A DNA stretch of 64,000 nucleotides from positions 124,001 to 188,000 of the forward strand of contig NZ_SOCP01000017.1 of the NCBI RefSeq assembly GCF_004364325.1, read 5' to 3'. The notes under the pieces are model-generated. The model worked only from the letters and a program-made list of their open reading frames with translations. It had not been told where the DNA came from and ran no database searches. Every line of letters starts with the position of its first letter. Positions within the stretch are counted from its first letter, which is position 1. Made by a program: the position numbers and the translations under genes. Shown here in pieces: positions 1 through 8,599 of this stretch. The stretch is from Actinophytocola oryzae (lineage in GTDB: Bacteria; Actinomycetota; Actinomycetes; Mycobacteriales; Pseudonocardiaceae).

Positions 1-52
1 CCCGTACCGCGCGGCGATCAGGGCAGGTTCGTCGCTCAACACGGGCAGGAAG

Positions 53-382
53 CTACTTGGTCGGCAGCGTCCGCACGAAGGAGATGCTCCGCGCCACCCA
101 CTCCGCGAGACACGCGTCGTCGTCGACCGCCTCGGCGTCCACCCGCAACCAGCCACGCATCTCGCGGCCACCCATGACCGCCGTGTGGACCTGGTCGCCG
201 AGCAGGTCTGGCACGTCGGCCGGGTCGACGCGGACCAGCAGCCCGCCCTTTCCGCTGGCCGACACCGACATGTTCCCGCCGACGAGGAACGACAGCCCAC
301 CGAACATGCGCTTCTCGTCGACGCCCTTCTCGGTGGCGACCAGCTCACGGATGCGGTCGGCCAGCTCGTGGTCGTAGGCCAT
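53..382 (-). CDS. TfoX/Sxy N-terminal domain protein
   Basis: 109 aa. The sequence has the TfoX_N layout: an N-terminal helix, then the conserved RMFGGLSFLV stretch at about residues 25-34 and a single-domain beta sheet. In Gammaproteobacteria TfoX/Sxy is a competence regulator; actinobacterial single-domain members have no established role, so only the family is called. Start is the ATG at 380-382; the longer frame upstream runs antisense into mobA and is not credible. It is divergent from mobA, with 57 bp between the starts. Confidence 0.85.
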   Translation of the reverse strand: MAYDHELADRIRELVATEKGVDEKRMFGGLSFLVGGNMSVSASGKGGLLVRVDPADVPDLLGDQVHTAVMGGREMRGWLRVDAEAVDDDACLAEWVARSISFVRTLPTK

Positions 383-439
383 GGCGGCGATTATCGCGCG
401 GGCGGCCATTCGACGGGGGTGACCACACGCGACACCGCC

Positions 440-1009
440 ATGGCCCCGATAATCACCCGCGTGCGTTTCGCCGCGGTGATCGTCGCCGGGGGTGCGGGCA
501 GGCGCCTCTCCGGCATGGACAAGCCCGCCATCGAGGTCGGCGGCCGGTCCCTGCTGGCCCGCGCGGTCGACGCGGTCGCCGACGCGGAGGACGTCGTCGT
601 GGTCGGGCCCGAGCGCCCCCTCGACCGGGCCGTCACCTGGACCAGGGAGGACCCGCCCGGCACCGGTCCGCTCGCCGCCCTCTCGGCGGGACTCGCGGCA
701 CTCGGCCCCGCCGACGAGGTGGCGGTCCTGGCCGCGGACCTGCCGAACGTGACGCTCGAGACCGTCCGCCGCCTGCGTGCCGCGCGCGGCGACCACGACG
801 GCGCCGTCCTCGTCGACGCGGGTGGTCACCGGCAGTGGCTGCTCGGCGTCTGGCGCCGCGACGCGCTCCGCGCGGCCATCCCCCCGGACCCGGCGGGCGG
901 CGGCATCGGTCGTGCACTCGGCGGCCTGGCGCTCGTGGAGGTCGCGGCGCAAGCCGGTGAGGCGGACGATGTGGACACTCCGGACGACCTGGCCGGACTC
1001 GACCGGTAG
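440..1009 (+). CDS. mobA: molybdenum cofactor guanylyltransferase (MobA-like)
   Basis: About 189 aa NTP-transferase fold. The nucleotide-binding loop VIVAGGAGRRLSGMDK matches the LAGGxxxRMGxDK signature, and AADLPNV is the metal/substrate loop (usually CDxP). MobA transfers GMP from GTP to molybdopterin to make the guanine dinucleotide cofactor in the cytosol. The protein is on the short side but contains both conserved loops. The start is uncertain: ATG 440 or GTG 461 (VRFAAVIVAGG) are both in frame; the GTG sits closer to the fold. No other Moco gene is adjacent. Confidence 0.8.
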   Translation: MAPIITRVRFAAVIVAGGAGRRLSGMDKPAIEVGGRSLLARAVDAVADAEDVVVVGPERPLDRAVTWTREDPPGTGPLAALSAGLAALGPADEVAVLAADLPNVTLETVRRLRAARGDHDGAVLVDAGGHRQWLLGVWRRDALRAAIPPDPAGGGIGRALGGLALVEVAAQAGEADDVDTPDDLAGLDR

Positions 1010-1084
1010 TAGTTCACAGCCGTCATACCGCTTGTCCGGTTGCCTGTACCCCGGAGAAGCACAGCTTCACGAGGAGGTTTGTCA

Positions 1085-2155
1085 GTGACCGAGCCGGCGG
1101 AGTCGGTGAACGGATCGGGGAGCGACGCGCCCGTCAGCACGCCGGCCCGGGACGCACAGCTGCTCGAACGCACCGTGTTCGAGGTCAAGCGCGTCATCGT
1201 GGGGCAGGACCGGCTGGTCGAGCGCATGCTCGTCGGTCTGCTGTCCAGAGGTCACCTGCTCCTGGAGGGCGTCCCCGGCGTCGCGAAGACGCTGGCCGTC
1301 GAGACCTTCGCGAAGGTCGTCGGCGGGTCGTTCACGCGTGTCCAGTTCACCCCCGACCTCGTGCCCGCCGACATCCTGGGCACCAGGATCTACCGGCAGG
1401 GCAGCGAGAAGTTCGACGTCGAGCTGGGTCCGGTCGTGGCCAACTTCGTGCTCGCCGACGAGATCAACCGCGCACCCGCGAAGGTGCAGTCGGCGATGCT
1501 CGAGGTCATGGCCGAGCGGCACGTGTCGATCGGCGGCGAGACCTTCCCGATGCCCGACCCGTTCCTTGTCCTCGCGACGCAGAACCCGATCGAGAACGAG
1601 GGCGTCTACCCGCTGCCCGAGGCCCAGCGCGACCGGTTCCTCTTCAAGATCATCGTCGACTACCCGACGGCGGAGGAGGAGCGCGAGATCGTCTACCGGA
1701 TGGGCGTGACCGCGCCGGAGCCGCACCAGGTCCTGAGCCCCGCCGAGCTGGTCCGCCTGCAGGAGGTCGCCTCGCGCGTCTTCGTGCACCACGCGCTGGT
1801 CGACTACACGGTCCGCGTCGTCCTCGCGACCCGCACACCCGCCGAGCACGGTCTCGCCGACGTCGCGGGCTGGGTGGCCTACGGCGCCTCGCCGCGTGCG
1901 AGCCTCGGCATCGTCGCCGCCTCGCGTGCGCTCGCGCTGATCCGCGGGCGTGACTACGTGCTGCCGCAGGACGTCGTGGACGTCGTGCCGGACGTGCTGC
2001 GCCACCGTCTCGTGCTGTCCTACGACGCGCTCGCCGACGGCGTGCCGATCGACCACATCGTGTCCCGCGTGCTGCAGACCGTGCCGCTGCCGCAGGTCTC
2101 CGCCCGCCCGCAGTCCGGTGGCGTCCAGCCACCGCCAGTCGGGGTGGGCCGCTGA
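1085..2155 (+). CDS. moxR: MoxR family AAA+ ATPase
   Basis: 356 aa. Walker A GVPGVAKT (about 62-69), Walker B LADEIN (about 123-128), sensor TQNP (about 165-168) and the EAQRDRF arginine motif are all visible. MoxR ATPases act as chaperone-like partners of VWA-domain proteins. Start is GTG 1085 with a strong GAGGAGG ribosome-binding site at 1071-1077. It is the first gene of moxR-DUF58-VWA, followed by fabG-inhA-hemH. This order matches Rv1479-Rv1481 and Rv1483-Rv1485 of Mycobacterium tuberculosis, which supports orthology to moxR1. Confidence 0.93.
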   Translation: MTEPAESVNGSGSDAPVSTPARDAQLLERTVFEVKRVIVGQDRLVERMLVGLLSRGHLLLEGVPGVAKTLAVETFAKVVGGSFTRVQFTPDLVPADILGTRIYRQGSEKFDVELGPVVANFVLADEINRAPAKVQSAMLEVMAERHVSIGGETFPMPDPFLVLATQNPIENEGVYPLPEAQRDRFLFKIIVDYPTAEEEREIVYRMGVTAPEPHQVLSPAELVRLQEVASRVFVHHALVDYTVRVVLATRTPAEHGLADVAGWVAYGASPRASLGIVAASRALALIRGRDYVLPQDVVDVVPDVLRHRLVLSYDALADGVPIDHIVSRVLQTVPLPQVSARPQSGGVQPPPVGVGR

Positions 2156-2156
2156 C

Positions 2157-3098
2157 TTGAGCAGGGAGAAGGAGCGGCCGCCCTGGGCGCCTCCGATCCT
2201 GCAGGGCGATCGGATGGAGCACGGGCTGCGGCTGCTCGAGCTGGACGTGCGTCGCAGGCTCGACGGGCTCCTGCAGGGCAACCACCTCGGTCTCGTGCCG
2301 GGGCCCGGCTCCGAGCCGGGGGAGGCCCGCACCTACCAGCCCGGTGACGACGTGCGCCGCATGGACTGGGCGGTCACCGCGCGCACGACCGTGCCGCACA
2401 TCCGCGAGACGGTCGCCGACCGCGAGCTGGAGACCTGGCTCGTCGTCGACCTGTCCGCGAGCCTGGACTTCGGCACGGCCGCGTGCGAGAAGCGTGACCT
2501 CGTGGTGGCCGCGACGGCCGCCGTCGCGCACCTCACCGGCGGTGGCGGCAACCGCATCGGCGCGATCATCTCCACCGGCGAGAAGATCACCCGCATCCCG
2601 GCGCGGGGCGGCCTCGCGCACGCCCGCGGCCTGGTCCGCAAGATGGCCGAGACCCCTCGCGCCGCGGAGGGTGTCCGCGGCGACCTGCGGGAGACGATGG
2701 AGCAGCTGCGCCGTCCGCCCCGCCGCAGGGGCCTGGCCGTGGTGATCTCCGACTTCCTCGGCGACATCGACTGGCAGCGTCCGCTGCGTGGCCTGTCCAC
2801 GCGGCACGAGCTGATCGCCATCGAGGTGGTCGACCCCCGCGACCTCGACCTGCCGGAGGTCGGCACGGTCGTGCTGGCCGACCCGGAGTCCGGGCGGCAG
2901 CGCGAGGTGCACGCGTCCGCGCTGCTGCGCAGGGAGTTCGCCGCCGCGGCCGCCGAACACCGGTCGAACGTCGCCTCCGCCATCCGCGGCGCCGGTGGCG
3001 GGCACCTGGTGCTGCGCACGGACTCCGACTGGATCGCGGACACCGTACGTTTCGTCGTCGCCCGCAAGCGACGGTGGTCTGGAGGAGGGGTGGCCTGA
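2157..3098 (+). CDS. DUF58 domain protein of the MoxR operon
   Basis: 313 aa. The DUF58 signature YQPGDDVRRMDW lies at about residues 60-71, followed by a VWA-like strand VVDLSASLDFG (about 96-106). DUF58 proteins are encoded with MoxR ATPases and VWA proteins and are thought to be their substrates or adaptors. No convincing transmembrane segment is seen. The likely start is TTG 2157, one base after the moxR stop, giving an N-terminus that reads naturally into the domain; ATG 2214 is an alternative. It overlaps the next gene by one base (TGATG), so translation is probably coupled. Confidence 0.88.
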   Translation: MSREKERPPWAPPILQGDRMEHGLRLLELDVRRRLDGLLQGNHLGLVPGPGSEPGEARTYQPGDDVRRMDWAVTARTTVPHIRETVADRELETWLVVDLSASLDFGTAACEKRDLVVAATAAVAHLTGGGGNRIGAIISTGEKITRIPARGGLAHARGLVRKMAETPRAAEGVRGDLRETMEQLRRPPRRRGLAVVISDFLGDIDWQRPLRGLSTRHELIAIEVVDPRDLDLPEVGTVVLADPESGRQREVHASALLRREFAAAAAEHRSNVASAIRGAGGGHLVLRTDSDWIADTVRFVVARKRRWSGGGVA

Positions 3099-4090
3099 TG
3101 TTCGGCCTCAGCTTCCGCAACTTCACGGCGCCGTGGTGGTTCCTGCTGCTCGTCGTGGTCGGCGCGATCATCGCCGGTTACGTCCTGGTGCAGCGCATGC
3201 GCCACCGGCGGACCATGCGGTTCACCAACCTGGAGCTGCTCGAGAAGGTCGTGCCCAAGCGGCAGAACTGGATACGGCACATCCCGGCGGTGGTGCTCGT
3301 GGTCGCGCTGATGCTGCTGACCACGGCCATGGCGGGCCCGACCGACGAGCAGCGCGTGCCACGCAACCGGGCGACCGTGATGCTGGTGGTCGACGTGTCC
3401 CTGTCGATGGAGGCCACCGACGTGCGGCCGACCCGGCTGCGGGCCGCCCAGGACGCCGCGAAGGACTTCGCCACCGGCCTCACCCCGGGCATCAACCTGG
3501 GCCTGATCTCCTTCGCGGGCACCGCGAGCGTGATGGTCTCCCCGACCACCGACCGGACGAGCGTCGCGAAGGCCATCGACAACCTGAAGCTCGCCGAGTC
3601 CACCGCGACCGGCGAGGCCATCTTCGCGGCACTGCAGTCGATCGAGGGCTTCTCGCAGATCATCGGCGGCGCCGAGGGTGCCCCGCCTGCCCGCATCGTG
3701 CTGATGACCGACGGGAAGCAGACCGTCCCGACCGACGACGCCGACGACCCCAGGGGCGCGTTCACCGCCGCCCGCGCCGCCAAGGACGCGAAGATCCCGG
3801 TGTCCACGATCTCCTTCGGCACCAGCGACGGCGAGGTCACGATCGACGGCAAGAGCCAGCCGGTGCCGGTCGACGACGAGTCGATGAAGCAGATCGCCGA
3901 CCTGTCCGGCGGCGAGTTCTACAAGGCGGCCACGGCCGACCAGCTGCACCGGGTGTACGACACGCTGGGTGAGCAGATCGGCTACGAGACCAAGGACGCG
4001 GACGCCAGCAAGCCGTGGCTGATGCTGGGCACCCTCGCGGCGCTGGTCGCGGCGGGCAGTGCGCTGCTGATCGGGCAACGGCTGCCGTAG
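3098..4090 (+). CDS. membrane VWA-domain protein (BatA/Rv1481-like)
   Basis: 330 aa. Predicted membrane segments at about 14-31 and 61-79 precede a von Willebrand A domain with the MIDAS motif DVSLS (99-103) and a downstream MTDG strand; a C-terminal membrane segment ends the protein. The VWA domain should face the cytosol or periplasm next to the MoxR ATPase. Start is ATG 3098, overlapping the DUF58 stop, with GGAGGAGGGG at 3081-3090. Third gene of the moxR operon. The biological role of the trio is not settled; envelope stress or chaperone functions are proposed for relatives. Confidence 0.9.
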   Translation: MFGLSFRNFTAPWWFLLLVVVGAIIAGYVLVQRMRHRRTMRFTNLELLEKVVPKRQNWIRHIPAVVLVVALMLLTTAMAGPTDEQRVPRNRATVMLVVDVSLSMEATDVRPTRLRAAQDAAKDFATGLTPGINLGLISFAGTASVMVSPTTDRTSVAKAIDNLKLAESTATGEAIFAALQSIEGFSQIIGGAEGAPPARIVLMTDGKQTVPTDDADDPRGAFTAARAAKDAKIPVSTISFGTSDGEVTIDGKSQPVPVDDESMKQIADLSGGEFYKAATADQLHRVYDTLGEQIGYETKDADASKPWLMLGTLAALVAAGSALLIGQRLP

Positions 4091-4122
4091 CGCACCTGAC
4101 CGCGCGGAGCCAGCGGCGACTT

Positions 4123-4136
4123 CGTCAGTGCTGACG
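4123..4136. promoter_or_regulatory. palindrome in fabG upstream region
   Basis: CGTCAG-TG-CTGACG, a perfect 6-bp inverted repeat with a 2-bp spacer, sits about 46 bp upstream of the fabG start. It could be an operator for the fabG-inhA-hemH unit. No regulator is assigned; the call is positional only. Confidence 0.35.
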
Positions 4137-4182
4137 GATAGCCTTTGGACCGGCATGGCCGTCGCACGGGCAAGGAGCAGAA

Positions 4183-4887
4183 GTGGGCCGTTCAGTACTG
4201 GTAACAGGGGGTAACCGGGGGATCGGTCTGGCGATCGCCAGGGCGTTCGCGGCGCAGGGGGACAGCGTCGCGGTGACGTACCGGGGCAAGCCCGCGCCGG
4301 ACGACCTGTTCGGCGTGCGGTGCGACGTCACCGACACCGAGCAGGTCGACGCGGCGTTCAAGGAGGTCGAGGAGAAGCAGGGTGCCGTCGAGGTGCTGGT
4401 GTCCAACGCGGGCATCACCGACGACACGCTGCTGATGCGGATGACCGACGAGCAGTTCGCGAACGTGCTCGACGCGAACCTGACGGGTTCGTTCCGCGTC
4501 GCCAAGCGCGCCACCCGCGCCATGCTGAAGGCCCGCTGGGGCCGCATGATCTTCATCTCGTCGGTGGTCGGCCTGATGGGCGGCCCCGGCCAGGTCAACT
4601 ACGCGGCCAGCAAGGCGGGTCTCGTCGGCGTCGCGCGCTCGATCACGCGTGAGCTGGGTGGCCGCAACATCACCGCGAACGTCGTCGCACCGGGCTTCAT
4701 CTCCACCGACATGACCGAGTCGCTGACCGACGAGCGCAGGAAGACGATCCTCGCGAACGTCCCGTCCGGCCGCTACGGGCAGTCCGACGAGGTCGCGGCG
4801 GCGGTCACGTTCCTGGCCTCCGACGCCGCCGCGTACATCAGCGGCGCGGTCCTGCCCGTGGACGGCGGCCTAGGGATGGGGCACTGA
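4183..4887 (+). CDS. fabG: 3-oxoacyl-ACP reductase FabG (MabA-like)
   Basis: 234 aa short-chain dehydrogenase. The Rossmann motif TGGNRGIG is at 8-15, NAG at 75-77, and the catalytic Ser (ISS, 125-127), Tyr140 and Lys144 (YAASK) are intact. It reduces 3-oxoacyl-ACP to 3-hydroxyacyl-ACP with NADPH in type II fatty-acid elongation. Start GTG 4183 follows AAGGAG at about 4172. The next gene is inhA, as in mycobacterial fabG1-inhA, so the two reductive steps are probably co-expressed. Confidence 0.95.
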   Translation: MGRSVLVTGGNRGIGLAIARAFAAQGDSVAVTYRGKPAPDDLFGVRCDVTDTEQVDAAFKEVEEKQGAVEVLVSNAGITDDTLLMRMTDEQFANVLDANLTGSFRVAKRATRAMLKARWGRMIFISSVVGLMGGPGQVNYAASKAGLVGVARSITRELGGRNITANVVAPGFISTDMTESLTDERRKTILANVPSGRYGQSDEVAAAVTFLASDAAAYISGAVLPVDGGLGMGH

Positions 4888-4942
4888 ACCGGTACTGACA
4901 GACTGACGCCAGAACCATCGCCAGCGTTTTGGAGGACGGCAA

Positions 4943-5713
4943 GTGACCGGTCTGCTCGAGGGGAAGCGCCTGCTCATCACCGGCGTCATCACCGACGCTT
5001 CCATCGCGTTCCACGTGGCCAAGGTCGCCCAGGAACAGGGCGCGACCGTCGTGCTCACCGGTTTCGGCCGGATGAGCCTCGTGGAGCGGATCGCCAAGCG
5101 CCTGCCGGAGCCGCCACCGGTGATCGAGCTCGACGTGCAGAACCAGGAGCACCTGGACTCGCTGGCCGACCGGGTGCGCGAGCACGTGGACGGCCTCGAC
5201 GGCGTGCTGCACGCGATCGCCTACGCCAACCCGGAGACCTGCCTCGGCGCGCCGTTCATCGACGCGCCCAAGGGCGACGTCTCCAACGGCTTCGAGGTGT
5301 CGGCGTTCTCGTACAAGTCGCTCGCCGCCGCCACACTGCCACTGCTCGGGCCGGGTTCGTCGATCGTCGGCCTCGACTTCGACGCCCGCGTCGCGTGGCC
5401 CGGCTACAACTGGATGGGTGTCGCGAAGGCGGCGCTGGAGTCGGTCAACCGCTACCTCGCGCGTGACCTCGGCGCCCAGGGCATCCGCGTGAACCTCGTG
5501 TCGGCGGGCCCGCTCAAGACGATGGCCGCGAAGTCCATCCCGGGCTTCAGCGAGCTGTCCGACCCGTGGAACGACCGGGCGCCGCTCGGCTGGGACGCCG
5601 AGGACGCGACACCGGTCGCCAGGTCGATCTGCGCCGTGCTGTCCGACTGGCTGCCCGTCACGACCGGCTCGGTGGTCATGGTGGACGGTGGAGTCCACGC
5701 GATGGGGATCTAG
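4943..5713 (+). CDS. inhA: NADH-dependent enoyl-ACP reductase InhA
   Basis: 256 aa. It is an atypical SDR of the FabI/InhA type: the cofactor loop is GVITDASIA (14-22) and the active site is LDFDARVAWPGYNWMGVAK with Tyr155 and Lys162, aligning closely with mycobacterial InhA Tyr158/Lys165. It catalyses the last reduction in fatty-acid elongation. Start GTG 4943 has GGAGGAC at 4931-4937. It is preceded by fabG and its stop directly abuts the hemH start, the same order as in M. tuberculosis. Whether this organism makes mycolates cannot be told from this window. Confidence 0.95.
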   Translation: MTGLLEGKRLLITGVITDASIAFHVAKVAQEQGATVVLTGFGRMSLVERIAKRLPEPPPVIELDVQNQEHLDSLADRVREHVDGLDGVLHAIAYANPETCLGAPFIDAPKGDVSNGFEVSAFSYKSLAAATLPLLGPGSSIVGLDFDARVAWPGYNWMGVAKAALESVNRYLARDLGAQGIRVNLVSAGPLKTMAAKSIPGFSELSDPWNDRAPLGWDAEDATPVARSICAVLSDWLPVTTGSVVMVDGGVHAMGI

Positions 5714-6742
5714 ATGGACGCGTTGCTGTGGCTGTCGTTCGGCGGGCCCGAGAAGCCCGAGGACGTGCGGCCGTTCCTGGAGAACGTCACCAGGGGCAGG
5801 GGCGTGCCGCCGGAGCGGCTCGACGAGGTCGAGCAGCACTACCTCGGCTTCGGCGGCGTGTCCCCGATCAACGAGCTGAACAGGGCGGCCATCGAGGCGG
5901 TCGAGCTGGAGCTGACCGCGCAGGGCATCGACCTGCCGGTGTACTTCGGCAACCGCAACTGGCACCCGATGGTCGAGGACACGGTCGAACGGATGGCGGC
6001 CGACGGCGTGAAGTCGGCCCTCGTGTTCCCGACCAGCGCCTACGGCGGGTACTCGGCGTGCAGGCAGTACGACGAGGACATCTCCCGTGCCCGCGCCGCG
6101 GTCGGTGACGGTGCGCCGGATCTGACGAAGCTGCGGCAGTTCTTCGACCACCCGCTGTTCGTGTCGGCGTACGCGGACGCGGTCCGCACGGCGGCGTCCG
6201 GTCTGGACGACTACCGGCTGGTCTACACCGCGCACTCCGTGCCGGTGTCCGCCGACGCCGCCGCCGGCCCGCCGTCCTCGGGGGGCCACCTGTACTCGCA
6301 GCAGGTCGCCGAGGCCGCCCGGCTCGTGGCCATGGACCTCGGCGTGGCGGACTACGACGTCGTGTGGCAGTCGCGGTCGGGGCCGCCGAGGGTGCCGTGG
6401 CTGGAGCCGGACATCATCGACCACCTGGAAGCCCTGCACGACAAGGAGGTCCCGGCGGTCGTGCTGTGTCCGGTCGGGTTCGTGAGCGACCACCTCGAGG
6501 TCGTGTGGGACCTGGACACGGAGGCCGCGGAGAAGGCCGCCGAACTGGGCATGGGCTTCGCACGGGCCGTCGCGCCCAGCGGTGATCAGCGGTTCGCCCA
6601 GCTGGTCGTCGAGCTGATACGGGAGCAGCTGGCGAGCGCGCCGGCGCGCAAGCTGTCGGCGTTCCCGGTGGCGGGCTGCACCCTCAACGGCGCACCGTGT
6701 GCCGTGGGGTGTTGTGAACCTGCTCAGCGGAGTCGCAAGTAG
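5714..6742 (+). CDS. hemH: coproporphyrin ferrochelatase (HemH/CpfC)
   Basis: 342 aa, full length for the family. It inserts iron into coproporphyrin III in the coproporphyrin-dependent haem pathway of Gram-positive bacteria. Conserved YFGNRNWHP (77-85) and the TAHSVP loop are present. Cys116 in YSACRQY and a C-terminal cluster (Cys322, 329, 333, 334) match the ligand pattern of actinobacterial [2Fe-2S] ferrochelatases. ATG 5714 follows the inhA stop with no gap, so it is in the same operon. Its 3' end overlaps the convergent ASCH gene by 19 bp. Confidence 0.93.
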   Translation: MDALLWLSFGGPEKPEDVRPFLENVTRGRGVPPERLDEVEQHYLGFGGVSPINELNRAAIEAVELELTAQGIDLPVYFGNRNWHPMVEDTVERMAADGVKSALVFPTSAYGGYSACRQYDEDISRARAAVGDGAPDLTKLRQFFDHPLFVSAYADAVRTAASGLDDYRLVYTAHSVPVSADAAAGPPSSGGHLYSQQVAEAARLVAMDLGVADYDVVWQSRSGPPRVPWLEPDIIDHLEALHDKEVPAVVLCPVGFVSDHLEVVWDLDTEAAEKAAELGMGFARAVAPSGDQRFAQLVVELIREQLASAPARKLSAFPVAGCTLNGAPCAVGCCEPAQRSRK

Positions 6743-7293
6743 GCTTCGCCGCGGGGCGAGAGCCGGTAGCCGACCACCAGGCTCAGTGTCAGGCCCAGGT
6801 TCTTCAGCTTGCGAACGTCCAGTTTGAACGGTGCGGTCTCGCGGCCCAGTTCCGCCGCGAGGTCGCCCGCCCGGACGGCCGGTCGCTTCTCGATGACGGC
6901 AAGGGTTTCGTTCGTCCACGGGCCGTCGCGGTCGAGCCGCTCCAGCCGACGCGTGATCTCCTCGACGTCCGAAGAGGACAGTGCGGCACTGTTGGCCAGC
7001 TCGGTGCGCGGGTCTTCACCGTCGGCCGGGTGCAGGCGCAACAGAAACACCGGATCTCCTGGCGTACCACGGAGATCCGCCACAGCCTCGGCCGTGGACG
7101 CGTAACCGGCGGCACGCGCGTCGGCCAGGCGGATCCGGGACGGTGACACCTCGGTCACCTCGTCCACGACGATCCGCCCGGCCGCCGTCCGGTACGTGTT
7201 CCCCGCAGTGACCTGCCGACGCTTCCAGCGCCGGAACATCACCGTGACGGAACCGTCCTGTATGCCTTTGTGTAACCGCTTCTCGATTAACAC
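6724..7293 (-). CDS. ASCH-domain-like protein
   Basis: 189 aa. The first ~65 residues (start MLIEKRLHKGI, then MFRRWKR, and VDEVTEV) look like an ASCH/PUA-like beta barrel; the C-terminal half is helical and could be a winged helix (DLAAELG, KLKNLGL). ASCH domains bind RNA or modified nucleosides; the exact role is unknown. The start codon is GTG 7291-7293, which is the first triplet of the adjacent 138-bp repeat, and its only purine-rich ribosome-binding site (GGAGCGAGG) also lies inside that repeat. So the repeat has supplied the translation start of this gene. Confidence 0.65.
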   Translation of the reverse strand: MLIEKRLHKGIQDGSVTVMFRRWKRRQVTAGNTYRTAAGRIVVDEVTEVSPSRIRLADARAAGYASTAEAVADLRGTPGDPVFLLRLHPADGEDPRTELANSAALSSSDVEEITRRLERLDRDGPWTNETLAVIEKRPAVRAGDLAAELGRETAPFKLDVRKLKNLGLTLSLVVGYRLSPRGEAYLRLR

Positions 7294-7755
7294 GGCCTCG
7301 CTCCGCTCGGCGCTTCGCGAGCCTCAGTCCGGCGTCTTCCCTCCTGCGCTGCTCGTCCCCTGGGCTCGTTCCTCGCGCAGGAGCCTCCGCTGCTCGTCAG
7401 TCCAGACGCCGGCGGCTCGCTCAGTCAACACGGCCTCGCTCCGCTCGGCGCTTCGCGAGCCTCAGTCCGGCGTCTTCCTTCCTGCGCTGCTCGTCCCCTG
7501 GGCTCGTTCCTCGCGCAGGAGCCTCCGCTGCTCGTCAGTCCAGACGCCGGCGGCTCGCTCAGTCAACACGGCCTCGCTCCGCTCGGCGCTTCGCGAGCCT
7601 CAGTCCGGCGTCTTCCTTCCTGCGCTGCTCGTCCCCTGGGCTCGTTCCTCGCGCAGGAGCCTCCGCTGCTCGTCAGTCCAGACGCCGGCGGCTCGCTCAG
7701 TCAACACGGCCTCGCTCCGCTCGGCGCTTCGCGAGCCTCAGTCCGGCGGCTCGCT
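7291..7755. repeat. 138-bp tandem repeat, three full copies and one deleted copy
   Basis: Copies begin at 7291, 7429, 7567 and 7705, an exact 138-bp period. The three full copies differ by about one base (ccctcc versus ccttcc near 7340); the fourth, 7705-7755, carries an internal deletion. The tract fills the gap between the ASCH gene and the 261-aa gene, both on the minus strand. Each unit carries on the minus strand a purine-rich GGAGCGAGG, a GTG and a 35-codon frame. The unit length is divisible by three, which also creates a long but meaningless frame on the plus strand. Confidence 0.97.
7600..7707 (-). CDS. possible small ORF carried by each 138-bp repeat
   Basis: Minus-strand frame of 35 codons starting GTG 7705-7707 and ending TGA 7600-7602; peptide begins VLTERAAGVWTDEQRRLL and ends GRKTPD. 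The same frame recurs at 7462-7569 and 7324-7431. A ribosome-binding-like GGAGCGAGG lies just upstream of each GTG. At the deleted end the related frame starts ATG 7763-7765 (MLTERAAG), overlapping the stop of the 261-aa gene. There is no proof of expression; it may be only a by-product of a dispersed repeat. Confidence 0.25.
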   Translation of the reverse strand: MLTERAAGVWTDEQRRLLREERAQGTSSAGRKTPD

Positions 7756-8540
7756 CAGTGAGCATCCGAGACGTCCAGCGACCGGACCGCCTCGGCGACC
7801 GCCGCGCAGCGGGCCGTGCGGACGGCGTGGAACAGCGGGCGGATGGCCTCGGCACGCTTGTGCGCCGCCGAAGCCGACAGGGCCCCGCCCGGCTCGTCCT
7901 CCATGGCCAGCTCCAGGATCGCCGCCACCTCGGCCGCGCGCTGCAGGACGCGCAGCGCCCGCTGCGGCATCCCTTCCGGCCACCGCGACTTGGTGCGTTC
8001 GGCGACCCGGGCCTGCAGTTCCTCGCGGACACCCGCGCGCTTCTTGGCCACACCCAGCTCGATCAGGATGCCTGCCGCGACACGCATCGCGCCGGTCAGC
8101 TCGTGCTCGGCCTCACCGAGCGGCACGTTGGGTGCCGGCGTGGTGCGGTCGATCTCGAAGACGGTCCAGCGGATGATGCCCTCACCGATCGGCTCCGGCA
8201 CGATGCCGAGGCCGTTGAACACCACCGCCTCGCCCGCTCGTAATGCCTCGGAAGCGAACCGGCTGGCGCCGCCCAGGCCGCGCACGTCGCCGGGAACCGG
8301 CATCACCAGTTCGGCGTTCTCGGCACCGGAGCGGCGCAGTGCGGCGAGTAACACGGCCGGTGAGCCGCCCGCCTCGCCGCGGAGGGGGATCTCGAGGGTG
8401 GAGGCGAGCCGCTCGTCCGCGGCCACCACCTCGTGCAGCTCGGCCCAGTCCTGCAGGGCGTCGAGCACATCGTCGGCGGCAGCAGCGCCACTCAGCCAGG
8501 CTGAGCTCCACACCGCCAATGTCGCGCTGGGGGATGACAC
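7755..8540 (-). CDS. conserved hypothetical protein, 261 aa
   Basis: Not recognised. Soluble, alanine-rich, no signal peptide or membrane segment. The N-terminal half has mixed strands and a Gly-rich turn (MPVPGDVRGLGG, about 82-93); the C-terminal ~110 residues are strongly helical. Composition and codon use match neighbours, so it is probably a resident gene. Start is GTG 8538-8540. It reads towards the 138-bp repeat tract and the ASCH gene; its stop codon overlaps a small frame (ATGCTCACTGA), hinting that translation might once have been coupled. Confidence 0.6.
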   Translation of the reverse strand: MSSPSATLAVWSSAWLSGAAAADDVLDALQDWAELHEVVAADERLASTLEIPLRGEAGGSPAVLLAALRRSGAENAELVMPVPGDVRGLGGASRFASEALRAGEAVVFNGLGIVPEPIGEGIIRWTVFEIDRTTPAPNVPLGEAEHELTGAMRVAAGILIELGVAKKRAGVREELQARVAERTKSRWPEGMPQRALRVLQRAAEVAAILELAMEDEPGGALSASAAHKRAEAIRPLFHAVRTARCAAVAEAVRSLDVSDAH

Positions 8541-8599
8541 GAGGGAAAGATTACGCGACGATGGTCGGCTGGCTCACGGGTGGTGATCCGTGGTGGCGC

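Noticed and set aside
1..52. Possible gene end at the window start
   Set aside because: Too short to assign; no motif is visible.
7291..7755. CRISPR array
   Set aside because: The units are contiguous 138-bp copies with no unique spacers and no cas genes nearby.
7196..8176. Long plus-strand frame with three 46-residue repeats
   Set aside because: It arises because the 138-bp unit is divisible by three. It is antisense to real genes at both ends and has no ribosome-binding site or family match.
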